The notes below the pieces were generated by a model. The model was given only the letters and a program-made list of their open reading frames with translations, had not been told where the DNA came from and did no database searches. The position numbers were made by a program, and so were the translations under genes. A DNA stretch of 64,000 bases from Brassica napus (taxonomy: Eukaryota; Streptophyta; Magnoliopsida; Brassicales; Brassicaceae), in NCBI RefSeq assembly GCF_020379485.1, contig NC_063448.1:47005218-47069217 (forward strand), given 5' to 3'. Numbering within the stretch: the first letter of the stretch is position 1; every line of letters begins with the position of its first letter. This document shows positions 13,003 through 24,172 of the stretch, in pieces.

Positions 13003-13031
13003 CTTCTTCTTCTTCTTCTTCTTCTTCTTCT
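13003..13031. repeat. CTT microsatellite
   Basis: About nine to ten uninterrupted CTT units. Read on the minus strand it would give a run of Glu in a short open frame that has no other support as a gene. Confidence 0.9.
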
Positions 13032-13337
13032 ATGTTCCCATTCTCATTAAAGTGAGCTTCTGAATTTGTTGTGGACAAAATATATCCCTTATTGAATAAC
13101 CTTCTTAAAACTAATGTATTGGTCCCGCACTCATCGCAGCTATGCCAAACTATTTCTTTTGCCAAATTAATTGCATTAATACGTTGAAAACGACTAATAC
13201 TTACTATATCTCATGTAAAGTTGTGATCCATATGCACTGTACATTTGAAAATTATTGACCTCAAGTTTCTTTCCTCCAAACACACATTCTTATGGATTAA
13301 CATATATAAATGTTTGCAAGTAAAAAGGTATATTAGT

Positions 13338-14245
13338 ATATTTTTTTTAACGCTGGATTTATCATTCAAGGACAAAGGCCAATTGACCCAAGCCGAAACA
13401 AGCGACAAGGCGAGAACAAAGTATGAGGACTAAGGCAAAGACAAAGCTTAAGAAAAAAGAACATCAAAACATAAAAACAAAGAGAGAAAAAGCAAAGAAA
13501 AGACATAGCGCCACCATTAGGCAGTAAAGCAGGACACATCACTGGACCAGAGCAAGGAAATTGTGCTTATTGGTTACGGCTCCCCGCTTCTCGCTCTAAC
13601 AGAGTTCGTAACCAAGAGGGACCTCCAGAGGCCACATAAGATTGATAGTGGTGATCATTAGTAACACTTACAGCAATCAAGGAAGCCACTTTATTACTCT
13701 CCGGTACCACATGTTCCACCCTCCATTCACCAAAGCCTTCAAGAATATGAAGAATGTTCGACACCATAGGCCAGGCCTGAGGATGTAACAAGGGGTTTAG
13801 GAATGATTCTCTAAGAATGGATGATGAAGATTCAAAGATGATCTTGTTCACACGTAGATCCCGCATTGCCTTAATGGACCATAAGAGGGAACAAAGATCC
13901 GCATCAGGTGGGTTATCAACATTGGAGAAGGACCTTCTGCTATGCATCAGAGTCTCGCCTTCTCCGTTCCGGACTATCCAAGCACCTCCACTATTGACTG
14001 AACTATTTAGCCAAGATGCCGCCACATTACATTTAACCTAAATACCTGTCGGTTTAGACCAGCCACGAAGTCTTAAGGTCTGGGCACAAGCCAGAGAGAC
14101 CTCTGAGCGTGGGGGAACCTGCAACTCACGCCATATCTCAGCTTCTATAGTGGCTTTAACCAAGACATTAGCAGGGTCCACTCTTTTATACTTAAAGCAA
14201 AAGGCGTTTCTAGCTTTTTATATATGCCATAGAAGCCAAGGACAC
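13338..14245 (-). mobile_element. LINE 3' fragment with RNase H domain
   Basis: The minus strand reads the linker after the zinc-binding region (CPWLLWHI, stop, KARNAF) at about 14235, then AEIWRELQVPP, then an RNase H-like domain from about 14035 to 13567 (GGAWIVRNGEGET, DLCSLLWSIKAMRDL, EHVVPESNKVASLIAV). Its 3' end is marked by a run of T at about 13338-13348, a poly(A) on the minus strand. It stops abruptly at the Harbinger fragment. The text differs from the RNase H of the 1-5 kb element, so it belongs to another LINE family. Confidence 0.8.
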
Positions 14246-15345
14246 TTGCAGTTATGGAACGATTATTTTAGTGAAGATGCAACATATCCTTCTCAAATGT
14301 TTCGACACCGTTTTCGAATGAACAAGCCCTTGTTCATGCATATTGTTGATCGACTCTCCGCTGAAATCCCATACTTTCAACAAAGAAGAGATGCTACTCT
14401 GGAAGGTTCGGTCACTCACTGTTACAAAAGGCAACGGCAGCAATTCGTATGATGGCATATGGTTGCCCAGCTGATGCAGTCGACGAATACCTTCGACTTG
14501 GTGAGAGCACTGCGCTTTTATGCTTGGAACATTTTGTTGAAGGAATCATAAATTTGTTTGGAGATGAGTATCTACGAAGACCCACACCATAAGATCTTCA
14601 ACGACTACTCGATATTGGAGAGATACGCGGATTTTCCGGGATGATAGGAAGCATTGATTGTATGCATTGGGAGTGGAAGAATTGTCCGACTGCATGGAAA
14701 GGTCAATATACATGTGGATCAGGAAAGCCAACCATTGTTTTAGAGGCTGTAGCTTCACAAGATCTCTGGATATGACATGCGTTTTTCGGACCTTCAGGTA
14801 CATTAAACGATATCAATGTTCTTGATCGATCACCGGTTTTTGATGATATATTACAAGGCCGAGCTCCAAAAGTTAATTACATTGTCAACGGACACGAGTA
14901 CCATTTGGCTTACTATCTCACAGATGGTATTTATCCAAAATGGGCTACTTTTGTCCAATCTATTCCACTTCCACAAGGTCCGAAAACATCCTTATTCGTT
15001 ATACATCAAGAAGCTGTACGTAAAGATGTCGAGCGTGCTTTTGGGGTCTTGCAAGCTCGATTTGCCACAGTCAAAAATCCAGCTCTTTTGTGGGATAAAA
15101 TAAAAATTGGAAAGATAATGAGAACATGTATCATTCTACATAATATGATCGTAGAAGACGAACGAGATGGGTACACTCAGTTTGATGTATCAGTTTTCGC
15201 ACAACCGGACTCAAGCCGAAGTTCATAAGTGGATTTCACGTATTCTACAGATATGCCTTCAAATCTCGGCAATATGATGAGCATTCGGAATCGAATTCGT
15301 AATAGAACAATACATCAACAATTGAAAGCAGATTTGGTTGAGAAT
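14246..15345 (+). pseudogene. PIF/Harbinger transposase (DDE_4, ALP1-like), truncated and broken
   Basis: In three frames the text of a PIF/Harbinger transposase can be followed: LWNDYFSEDATYPSQMFRHR near 14255; a shift near 14430 to IRMMAYGCPADAVDEYLRLG; GSIDCMHWEWKNCPTAWKG near 14650, with the first catalytic Asp; SGTLNDINVLDRSPVFDD near 14795, with the second; and DVERAFGVLQARFATV near 15030, with the Glu. At least two in-frame stops (near 14590 and 14775) and one frameshift break it. The first 70-80 residues of the family are missing where it abuts the LINE fragment. It cannot act as a transposase. Confidence 0.85.
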
Positions 15346-15507
15346 ATATGACAAAAATTTGGAAGAAATCAAGATTTCAACTAATCGGCTTTTTCTCGTT
15401 TACGATTTGTATTTGAATTTTTCATATGTTTTAATGTCATTTATGTTACAAAAGTTTATATATGCTTTTATTTTAAATAATTCTACTAAAATAAAATAAA
15501 ATTTAAG

Positions 15508-15654
15508 AACCCCTATGGGGTTCTCCCAAACTTGACAAATTTAAGAAATAATTATTTCCACTAACCAAAGTTCTAAACTTGACAAATCACCTTATTTACT
15601 CTTAATTTAATCATTAGACCCCATTAGAACCTCTAATGGATGGAGGTGGTCTAA
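15508..15654. repeat. Palindromic, possibly terminal, sequence downstream of the Harbinger transposase
   Basis: Two hairpin-forming blocks lie here: GAACCCC-TAT-GGGGTTC near 15508, and TTAGACC / GGTCTAA (15614-15620 and 15648-15654) enclosing CCATTAG / CTAATGG. They may be the 3' end of the Harbinger element, which duplicates TTA/TAA on insertion, but no matching left end was found. Confidence 0.35.
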
Positions 15655-16298
15655 GCCCTAACCCAAACCTCCCAGGAATTTGATCAATGGTCCGTAAGGT
15701 GTTCAGCTGTCCCACCAGAAGCTAAGAGAAGTCCCATTACCAACAATGCCTTCCAGAAAATTTGCAGGAACTATGTCTACACACGTTCATTTACTCATAA
15801 TATCAAATATAAATTCATGACGAAGACATCCTTATGCGAAAGAGGACGTATCCTAGATTATAAACGATATTACTATTAATAAGAACGGTCGGGTAAATAT
15901 TATATGAATGATAAGTACAGAAAATAATGAAAATAGTCAATAGCAATGTATTGATCAGAGAGGATAATTAGGTTTTAATAATTTTAGTGGAAAAGGCATG
16001 CTTGTTTTATACCGTGTGGTGCCATTACACAACAATCATTATTTTTTTGTCACCAAAGATAGAAACATCCCTCAAAGTATTTTTCGCCCATTAATCAGAA
16101 TAAATGTCTTAAACTAAAAATAAAAAAATGCCTAAGAAAAAACCCATCTCTACCTCCAAAAACAAAACAAACGCAACGAAACACCCTAAATTTAAAAAGT
16201 CTATTTTCTTAAATTTAACCTCTTCCTTCACCAATATAATATCTTTCTCACAATCTCATTTCATAAAGAAAAAAAGAGTAAAAACCCAAAAAAAAAAG
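15655..16298. other. Intergenic DNA and pectinesterase promoter
   Basis: No gene seen. An A-rich leader precedes the ATG at 16299. TATA-like ATATAATATC lies near 16236. Confidence 0.45.
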
Positions 16299-17762
16299 AT
16301 GGATTGTAGAACAACAATGATACTTGTCCTAACCCTGATTTTAATGTCCGTATGGGGTTCAGACGCATCCGCAATGCAAACGACAAAGTTCGACGCACCG
16401 CTTCTGACTGAAAAAATCGCAACAAACAGATCGATAATTGTCGATATTGAAGGCAAAGGAGACTACACTTCGGTTCAAAAAGCCATTGATGCTGTCCCTG
16501 TTGGTAACTCTAATTGGATTATCGTCCATGTCCGTAAAGGAATCTACAAGTACGTATAGTTTTTTCGAGGTTTAACCTTTAATTTAGATTATTTCATATG
16601 CACAAAGCATGTTGTATAACATGCATATTAGCAGATATGTAACACCAAGTTATAGTAATCTTGAAAGATCACTAATGCAGCATTACTATTGTCATTATGA
16701 AATTTGATGTTATTTTACTTGTTTGGGGAAAAAGGGAGAGAGTGCACATTCCGGAGAACAAGCCGTTCATATTTATGAGAGGTAACGGAAGAGGAAAGAC
16801 GGTCATCGAATCATCGCAAAGTTCGGTCGATAATGTTGCTTCAGCCACTTTCAAAGTCGAAGCTAACCACTTCGTTGCTTTTGGTATCACCATCAGGGTA
16901 TGTCTAACACAATTGTAGATTTCAATTTTTTTAATCACGATAATGACAATCTATGATGAATATACAGAATGATGCACCGGTCGGAATGGCGTTCACGTCT
17001 GATAACCAATCCGTGGCAGCGTTTGTGGCTGCCGACAAAGTTGCGTTTTATCATTGTGCGTTCTTCAGCTTGCACAACACTTTGTTTGATAACAAAGGTA
17101 GACATTATTACCATCAGTGTTACATCCAAGGCTCTATCGACTTCATCTTCGGTCGTGCAACTTCCATTTTCAATGTATATTTTCCCCATTTACACAATCT
17201 CTCAAACATTTAGACTATACTAATAACACTGATTGTAATGATTGTTCTAGAACTGTGAGATATTTGTGATATCGGACAAGAGGGTGAAACCCTACGGGTC
17301 AATCACAGCACACCACAGGGAAAACGCAGAGGAAAATACTGGTTATGTTTTCATAAGAGGCAAAGTGTACGGAATCGATGAGGTTTACTTGGGAAGGGCC
17401 AAAGGACCGTACTCTCGGGTCATCTTTGCCAAGACTTACTTTTCCAAGACCGTTGTCCCTGACGGTTGGACCAACTGGAGCTACGACGGCTCAACCAAGT
17501 TAGTCTCTCATTATTATTTATTTTTCACCTATGTGGCAAAAGTATTATATATATTGTTCAAGTTTTATATACTAACACTCTTGACACTTTGATCAGGGAC
17601 TTATACCACGCAGAGTATAAGTGTCATGGACCAGGTGCTGATAGGCAACGTAGATCAAGTTGGGCCAAAGAACTTACCAAACAAGAAGTTGAGTCTTTCT
17701 TGTCCATTGATTTCATTGATGGAACGGCATGGCTTCCTGTTTGGCTTCAGCAAAAGTCTTAG
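16299..17762 (+). CDS. Pectinesterase (plain type, no inhibitor domain), five exons
   Basis: Cell-wall enzyme removing methyl esters from pectin. Exons 16299-16549, 16735-16897, 16968-17174, 17251-17498 and 17597-17762 join in frame to 344 residues. The start MDCRTTMILVL is chosen over upstream in-frame ATGs because it opens a clear signal peptide. The catalytic domain follows directly (IIVDIEGKGDYTSVQKAID), with no N-terminal inhibitor region. Family landmarks: GITIRND, NQSVAAFVAADKVAFY, GSIDFIFGRA (nucleophile Asp) and YLGRAKGPYSRVIFA. The usual QDTLY reads HNTLF here, so the canonical Gln-Asp pair (transition-state Gln and acid Asp) is His-Asn. As I recall this form occurs in the pollen-type PPME1 subgroup. 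The position matches At3g17060. Confidence 0.9.
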
Positions 17763-18255
17763 AGCTCCTTATGCTGTGCGTGTTTCGCGTTTGACTTTGG
17801 CGTTATGCGCATGCGTTTTGGTGTGGTTTGGAAAAAAGCACATGAAGAAAGAAGAACCCCACCTTTTCTTTGTTGGTATACTACTACTATACGAAAATAG
17901 ATATCTCTTTTTGTTCTGATGCAATGTTTATAGAGTGATTGGAAAAACTCTCTTGTGTTTCAACACATTATGTAAGATTTTCCATTTTTTAACAATATAT
18001 GTAACCTAAATTATAAATTATATCTTTCAATTACAAAATAGTCTTCCGAGTGATTAACTAACAAACCAACGAAAATGATTTGTAAATATTCGAAAAAGGT
18101 TTTACATTTTTTAGATATGATTATTGTTACAAAATAAATCACAAAAGATAAATGATATACTTTCTTCTCGTATGACTTGGTACATAAGTAACTATCCCAA
18201 GCTTAGTTCAAAGCCAAGAATAGATTTTGTATGAATATTTTAAGTACCAAGAAAT
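17763..18255. other. Spacer between convergent pectinesterase and glycine-rich genes
   Basis: 3' flanks of two convergently transcribed genes; nothing else recognised. Confidence 0.55.
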
Positions 18256-19188
18256 TTAAAATCCACCGCCAAATCCACCACCGGCACCACCACCACCTCC
18301 GAATCCTCCTCCAGCTCCTCCACCGGTACCGCCACCAAACCCTCCGCCTGATCCTCCACCAAATCCCCCGCCTGCACCACCACCGTGACCCCCGCCTGCA
18401 CCACCACCGAATCCTCCGCCAGCTCCTCCACCGGCACCACCACCAAATCCTCCGCCTGATCCTCCACCAAATCCTCCGCCTGATCCTCCACCAAATCCCC
18501 CGCCTGTACCACCACCGAATCCTCCGCCAGCTCCTCCACCAGCCCCTCCTCCGAATCCTCCGCCTGCACCACCACCAAATCCTCCTCCGGCCCCTCCACC
18601 TGCACCACCGCCAATACCTCCACCGTGTCCTCCTCCAACACCACCGCCAATACCTCCACCATGGCCTCCTCCTAGTCCTCCACCAGCACCACCTCCTAGA
18701 CCACCACCGTGTCCTCCTCCAACACCACCGCCAATACCTCCACCATGGCCTCCTCCTAGTCCTCCACCAGCACCGCCTCCTGCACCACCTCCTATACCAC
18801 CACCGTGTCCTCCTCCGACACCACCACCAATTCCTCCACCATGGCCTCCTCCAAGTCCTCCACCAGCACCACCTCCAGCGCCACCACCAATACCTCCACC
18901 GTGGCCTCCACCAATGCCACCTCCTAGACCGCCACCGTGGCCTCCTCCTACACCACCTCCTAGACCGCCACCGTGGCCTCCTCCTACACCACCTCCAAAA
19001 CCTCCCCCAGCACCGGCACCTCCACCGCCACCAATGCCTCCTCCAAAACCTTTGCCGCCGCCAAAACCACCACCAAGTCCACCGCCACCGCCTCCTAACG
19101 TCTCCTTCTCAAATCTCCTACACTCTACAACCCCGATCGCCACCACTACAAGCATCAAAGCCAAAAACCCAAAAGACACTTTCCCCAT
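18256..19188 (-). CDS. Secreted glycine-rich (structural cell-wall) protein, single exon
   Basis: Single-exon frame of 310 residues. ATG at 19188 opens MGKVSFGFLALMLVVVAIGV, a good signal peptide, followed by VECRRFEKETL and then about 270 residues of GGGxGGG repeats (GGGFGGGAGGG, GGGHGGGIGGG, GGGLGGGHGGG). Alternating His-, Leu/Ile- and Ala/Phe-rich blocks suggest expansion by internal duplication; a roughly 130-base block near 18600-18800 is repeated. Proteins of this kind are laid down in walls. A TATA-like CTATATAG lies about 90 bases upstream (19276-19283). It matches the position of At3g17050, recalled as a glycine-rich locus. The high-GC repeat makes copy number prone to assembly error. 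The C-rich complement gives a spurious long frame on the plus strand. Confidence 0.85.
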   Translation of the reverse strand: MGKVSFGFLALMLVVVAIGVVECRRFEKETLGGGGGGLGGGFGGGKGFGGGIGGGGGAGAGGGFGGGVGGGHGGGLGGGVGGGHGGGLGGGIGGGHGGGIGGGAGGGAGGGLGGGHGGGIGGGVGGGHGGGIGGGAGGGAGGGLGGGHGGGIGGGVGGGHGGGLGGGAGGGLGGGHGGGIGGGVGGGHGGGIGGGAGGGAGGGFGGGAGGGFGGGAGGGAGGGFGGGTGGGFGGGSGGGFGGGSGGGFGGGAGGGAGGGFGGGAGGGHGGGAGGGFGGGSGGGFGGGTGGGAGGGFGGGGGAGGGFGGGF

Positions 19189-20165
19189 ATCTTTGATACG
19201 TTGTTCTAGTATCTTGCTAATGATCGCGTGATCAGTATACAATTGCTATATCTCACTTGACTAGTTTACTAACACTATATAGCACGCAGAGAGAGAGAGA
19301 GAGCATTTATGAGATATGGTTGAGAGAGAGAGAGGCCTTCTTCAACATCTTCTTCCTGCACCGCGTTTCGTTTCTGCATGTTCTCATGTCCCAATCACTC
19401 ATGTTCATTTTTTGTACGATGCAATTAATGAGTGAACCCCAAGTTGCCTTTTTTTTATAGTAATCTCCTATTCCTATACATAACCTGTCATCTTTTATTT
19501 AGTTCCATGTTCTCCTACTTTACGATTTCAGTATATACAGCTTATAGCTAACATGCAAAAAATTCAAAACGAAGACTAGTTCCCATTCCCAAATAAAACT
19601 ATAGAGACAGTGATGGAAAGGTGAGGATGTATTCAATTTTTGAGAAAATCGTACTCTCTTTCACATTTAGAGCTTCTCAACTACTTTGGATTTGGTAGCC
19701 ACATTAACTACAAAGCCCCCACCATCATTTTCATTATTAATCTCTCTAGCAACTAGTACTAACAACTAAGTAGTGTTTTCTTGGAATATCTCACCCCTTA
19801 TGCAGCCCTTATATGAATGAGAACAAGTATGATATAACTTGCTGTAAAAGTTTACAGTAATCTATTATCAATATGTACTAGTTAATTATCTGTAAAGAGT
19901 TATGGTAATTGACATTTTAATATGAGTTACAATTATAAAGGATGGGTCAACCAATATCACTCTTCTTCTTTTCATTCGTTTGCCTCTCTTGGAGTTATCA
20001 ATATACACAGTGCAAACAAAAGAGGACATGTCTTGCAGATGACTCTATCCTCTTCTCTACTAATCTCACCGGAAACAAAAACTCTCTATCCTCTTCCAGT
20101 GTCGTTAGACTCGCTCAAACACACACACGCAAATACAACAAGGATACAAAGTCTCTCCTGCCAAC
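19189..20165. other. Intergenic DNA with GA repeats
   Basis: Upstream DNA of the glycine-rich gene, with GA runs near 19286-19298 and 19322-19334, and the 3' flank of PHYB. No coding exon supported. Confidence 0.5.
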
Positions 20166-23100
20166 TTATGGCATCATCAACATCATGTCGCCGCTGCCGC
20201 TAGCGGTTGACAAAGGGCGTTTCATAGGAACGGGGAGCCCGAGTATGATGAGGAAATAGGAGCGTTCTGACTCTCTGATGTACTGAACCTCGCCGTTCAT
20301 GAGCTTTAGAATCCTTCTACATACGCTTAGACCTAACCCTTCAGGGATCGTCCACCTGCTGCTATGAAACATGTCTCGGACCAGCTCTGGAGGCAGACCT
20401 TCACCTGGGCACACCATTCTGAAATCGCAGAAAATCAAGACATAACAGAGAACCCCAAACATGCTAATCTGAAAACATCAATGTCTGCTAATTCTAGTCC
20501 TATGGTTCTGTAGAAGTTACCAATCTAGTCTAACCAAACCATAACTGCCATCTAAGTAAAGATCCAAAAACCAAACCATTCTATATCAAAACAGTCGATA
20601 ATCAAAACAGAATGCCTAACTATGGTTAAAGATATGAGGATACAATAGCTGAAACAATGAAATAAGTACCTAAATTCTGTGCGGATAGCGTAGAATCCAT
20701 CAGCCATTTGCTTCGGAACATGGCTTATATGGATCTCCACCCACTCATGGGACGGTGCATACCGGATTATACTCAGCAGAAACTCAGCTAGGAGCTGTTG
20801 AATCCTTGTCTGGTCTCCATAAACTTGTATTGATTTGATCTCTTCAGGAATGTCACGGATCAGCTGAACGCCTCTCTCCTTTAATAAGAACATCGCCTGG
20901 CTTACAATCGCGTTGATGACACTTCCGAGTAAAAACTCCGTTCTAACTAGCTCAAACGAACTGTTCAAATAGAGCAAACCAATATTTGGAATCTGGTCAC
21001 ATTCTGTCAAGTAATCAAAAATCATTTTATAGAAAATTCCAACTAAGCTTACCCGTCTTCAATTCTTTCAAGATCCATGTCACTGACAATCCTCGAGATC
21101 TGTTTCTCGCAAGAAACACTTGTTTCAAGAAGCTGTTTCTGATTTTCGTTCAAGTCTGTAGCTTCCAACAACGAGTTTGTGAAACGCAAACCGCTCAAAG
21201 GATTCTTTACCACCTGACAAATGTAAGCTAGCTCTTTCGCCTTCGTGAAACACTCTGTGTCCTGCCTTCGTTGAACTGTTAAAGCTTGCTGCAGCTCAGG
21301 ACTCGGGATCTGCAAGAAACAGAAAGCCCCAATAACTTTCCCGTCGAAGCTTACACGCTTGTTTGCAGTCAATAGTGCCTGAACAAACTTCCCGTTGCGG
21401 TCAAAGAACGGGAAAGGGAACTTGTCCGTCTCTTGGCCACCGATTGCATTATGCAATACAATCATGAACTTGGTTAATGCATCAGGACCCTTTAGCCTGC
21501 AATAGCTCCCAAACACTTCCCCAACAAGCATTTTCCCAATCACTTCACTGCGAGACCAACCAGTGAGCTTTTCCAACGCGGTGTTCCACTCCAGGCAGCA
21601 CGTGTTCTCGTCCGCCGCAAAGATTGGTGGAATCAGTGGGTTTGGGCTATGGACGATGGCTTTGTAGTCTCCTTGTATGTTGATGAACTTGTCCATTACG
21701 ATTTTCTGACCAGTAACATCCTGTCCCACAAAACAGACGCCAACAATGTTGTTTGAGTAGTCCTTGCTCGAACATGCATTCACAACCACAAAAACCGCTT
21801 TCCCTTGTAGTTCAGGGCTGAAAGTTTTCAGCTTTATCTCCACATTCCTGTCCTCGTCCCCTGAAAAATGCATCAAAACAATCAAATAACCATACTGCAG
21901 ATACAACATAGTTGGCGAACTGAATGTACCTCTGAGCGCACGAGAAATGAGCTTATCAACAGTTTCTTCATTCTCTTTGTATATTAGATCAGAAACCAGA
22001 GACTTCCCCATAGCTTCTTCAACCGAGAGACCGGACAACTCTGCAATCTTAGCGTTCCATCCATTGATACATCCTCCAGCATCCACAGCGAATATAGGCA
22101 CAGTTGCTGTCTCGATGAGTCTAACCATCTCTCTTGCAACAGCACCTAACTCATCAATTCCCTGCTCTCCTGCCATACTGTAAGGCTGAACCGCACCATC
22201 TGCAGTTTTAGAGTTCATAGCTGCCTCGGATTCTTTAAAAGAGTCCCTTAGAATCAGCTGGAGCGAATGAATCGCATCCATTTCCGCAGTTTCCCATGGC
22301 TGACTCCGACTCTTAACAACTTCAAGAAAAGCCTTGAAAGACGAACGAGGATGCATCCGTTGCCCATCATCTTTGTCCTCTGGATGATGCTTAGCGCCTC
22401 CCCATTTGATTTCTTTAGCGGTGTGAGAACGAAACCAGAAAAGGAAATCTCTTTTTGTGATGTACGCAACCGCCATACCGCAGACAGCATCCCCTAACGC
22501 AGCTGCTCCGGGATAACCTGCGTCCCCTAAACTATCAGTGCTTAAACCAGTTGAATCAGCGTGATTCGCAAGCAACCACTCCACAACGTCTTTAATCTGA
22601 GCTTCCGTCGGAGCAACACCCAACGGGTAATAATTCCCGTGGTAAAGAAACGCTGCACCGTCACATTTCACCAAGTCCATGATACTAGGACTCTGCGTAA
22701 CAATCCCAGCAGGCGAGTCACGCAGAAGCATATCGCACAACAGCGTCTGCGTCCTCAAAACGCGTTTCTCCGACATCTGCAAAGCTAACTGCAACTCCAT
22801 GTTCAACTGTAAACCAAACGCCTGCATCAAAAACTCGCAAGCATACCTCAAAGGAAACGGTATGCATCGAGAAGATGTATGATGGCAAACGACTAAACCC
22901 CAAAGCCTCATCGAGCTTCTCCCACCAGCGACACTACTCCCATCTTCTTCACTCCCGTTTATTATAACCGCCATCGCTAACGACGCGATAGACCCCATGT
23001 TAGCCATATACTGAGAGTGACAACCGTGAGGAGCTCTCAAAGTAGAGCCAACCAAGCACATAGACTGAGTCAGCCTATCGTCTTGCACCACGAGAACCGG

Positions 23101-24084
23101 GGTCGCGTGGCAATCAACGATCATACGCACACGATTCTGCTTAAACAAGAACCGTGACGCTTGAGGAATATCAGTAGCTGGATAATGCAAACCAATGTAA
23201 GGCTCTAAATCCTCTCTCCTACTCTCCGCAACAACTTCTCCATGCTCGTCTTCGTGAAACTTGTACACCATCACACGGTCGTATCCAGTTAAGTCCCTCA
23301 CACTCTCCACAACAGTGTCACAAAGTAGCTTAATATCTCCACCGGGGAGAGACTGTAACTGCGAGATAGCGCGAACGGCAAGCTTCTGAGACTGAACCGC
23401 TCCGGCGATCGAAAGCGCTGGATCTTCACTCCTAGCCGGCTCCAAATCGATCACAACACCAACGTCGATCCTGTGCAGAATAGCGTAAAACGGCTTGCCA
23501 GTGTACTTGGAGTGGATCCAAACGGGATTCAGAAGCGTGATCTCACGCGCCGCGAAGGCGCGTTCGAGGAGGATCGAGCTGGAGGAGGTGAAGAGGGAGC
23601 GGACGTCGGTTCCCATGGCGAGAATCTCGGGCCTCTCGAGGCTGGGGACGGACTGAGGCGTGAGGCCGAGCATTTCCCGCGCGTTCTCGCTGAAGCCGAT
23701 GATGGTGAAGGTGGACTCGTCGACGGCGATCATGCATCCGAACGGCTGGATGTAGCCGCCGCGCTGGATCCTGGAGAGGTAGGCCGTGATCTGCTGCTCG
23801 GGGACCGAGGATCCGTACGTCGTCGTTTTGAGGGATTGTGAGTAGTCGAAGGATCTTCCGGACTCGCCGGATTGTTCGAAGACGGCGTGGAGTCTGGCGT
23901 CGACTGTGTACTGCTGAATAGCTTTGCTCATTGATTCCGTTTGTGGCGGTTGGTTCTGCGGCCTGAGAGACTTCGTCCCTGAGGATTGAGCTTGTTCTCT
24001 CCGGTGAGTTGACGAGGATTCTTCTCCGCCTCCGCCGCGGCCACTCCCACCGCTTCCCCCGCCGCCGCCGACTCCGGAAACCAT
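20166..24084 (-). CDS. PHYB: Phytochrome B, four exons
   Basis: Red/far-red photoreceptor; the far-red-absorbing form enters the nucleus and acts on PIF factors to control shade response, germination and flowering. Exons 24084-21930, 21860-21053, 20960-20670 and 20418-20166 give 1,168 residues (Arabidopsis 1,172). Intron 1 is only 69 bp and has no stop in frame, so a single open frame runs through it. Order: Gly/Ser-rich N-terminal extension (1 to about 88), PAS, GAF with chromophore Cys355 in [10 protein letters not shown] and PASDIP-type loop [12 protein letters not shown] domain, two PAS domains after about 615, and the histidine-kinase-related domain from about 930. It ends MMLMMP, one Tyr shorter than recalled for Arabidopsis. 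Nothing looks broken. In Arabidopsis PHYB is At2g18790, whereas the neighbours here match At3g17. Confidence 0.97.
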
Positions 24085-24154
24085 GAGTTGTTTTTTTGTG
24101 TGGAATTAGATGAATTTCTCTGAGATTACGTCAGATTATATCAAAAGGGAGTGA

Positions 24155-24172
24155 GCTTTTATATATATTATG
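24155..24172 (-). promoter_or_regulatory. Candidate TATA region of PHYB
   Basis: On the minus strand ATATATATAAAAGC lies about 75-85 bases before the PHYB ATG. PHYB leaders are usually longer, so this may be one of several start regions. Confidence 0.35.

Noticed and set aside
12983..13165. Small acidic protein with poly-Glu tail
   Set aside because: The Glu run is a CTT microsatellite; the rest matches nothing known.
14816..15228. Functional ALP1-like host gene derived from Harbinger
   Set aside because: Stops and a frameshift break the transposase, and the N-terminus is missing.
18231..19196. His/Leu/Arg-rich 321-codon frame on the plus strand
   Set aside because: It is the antisense of the glycine-rich repeat; the minus frame has a signal peptide and sensible composition.
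23473..23841. Open frames antisense to PHYB exon 1
   Set aside because: Shadow of a GC-richer, strongly conserved coding exon; no start context or family.
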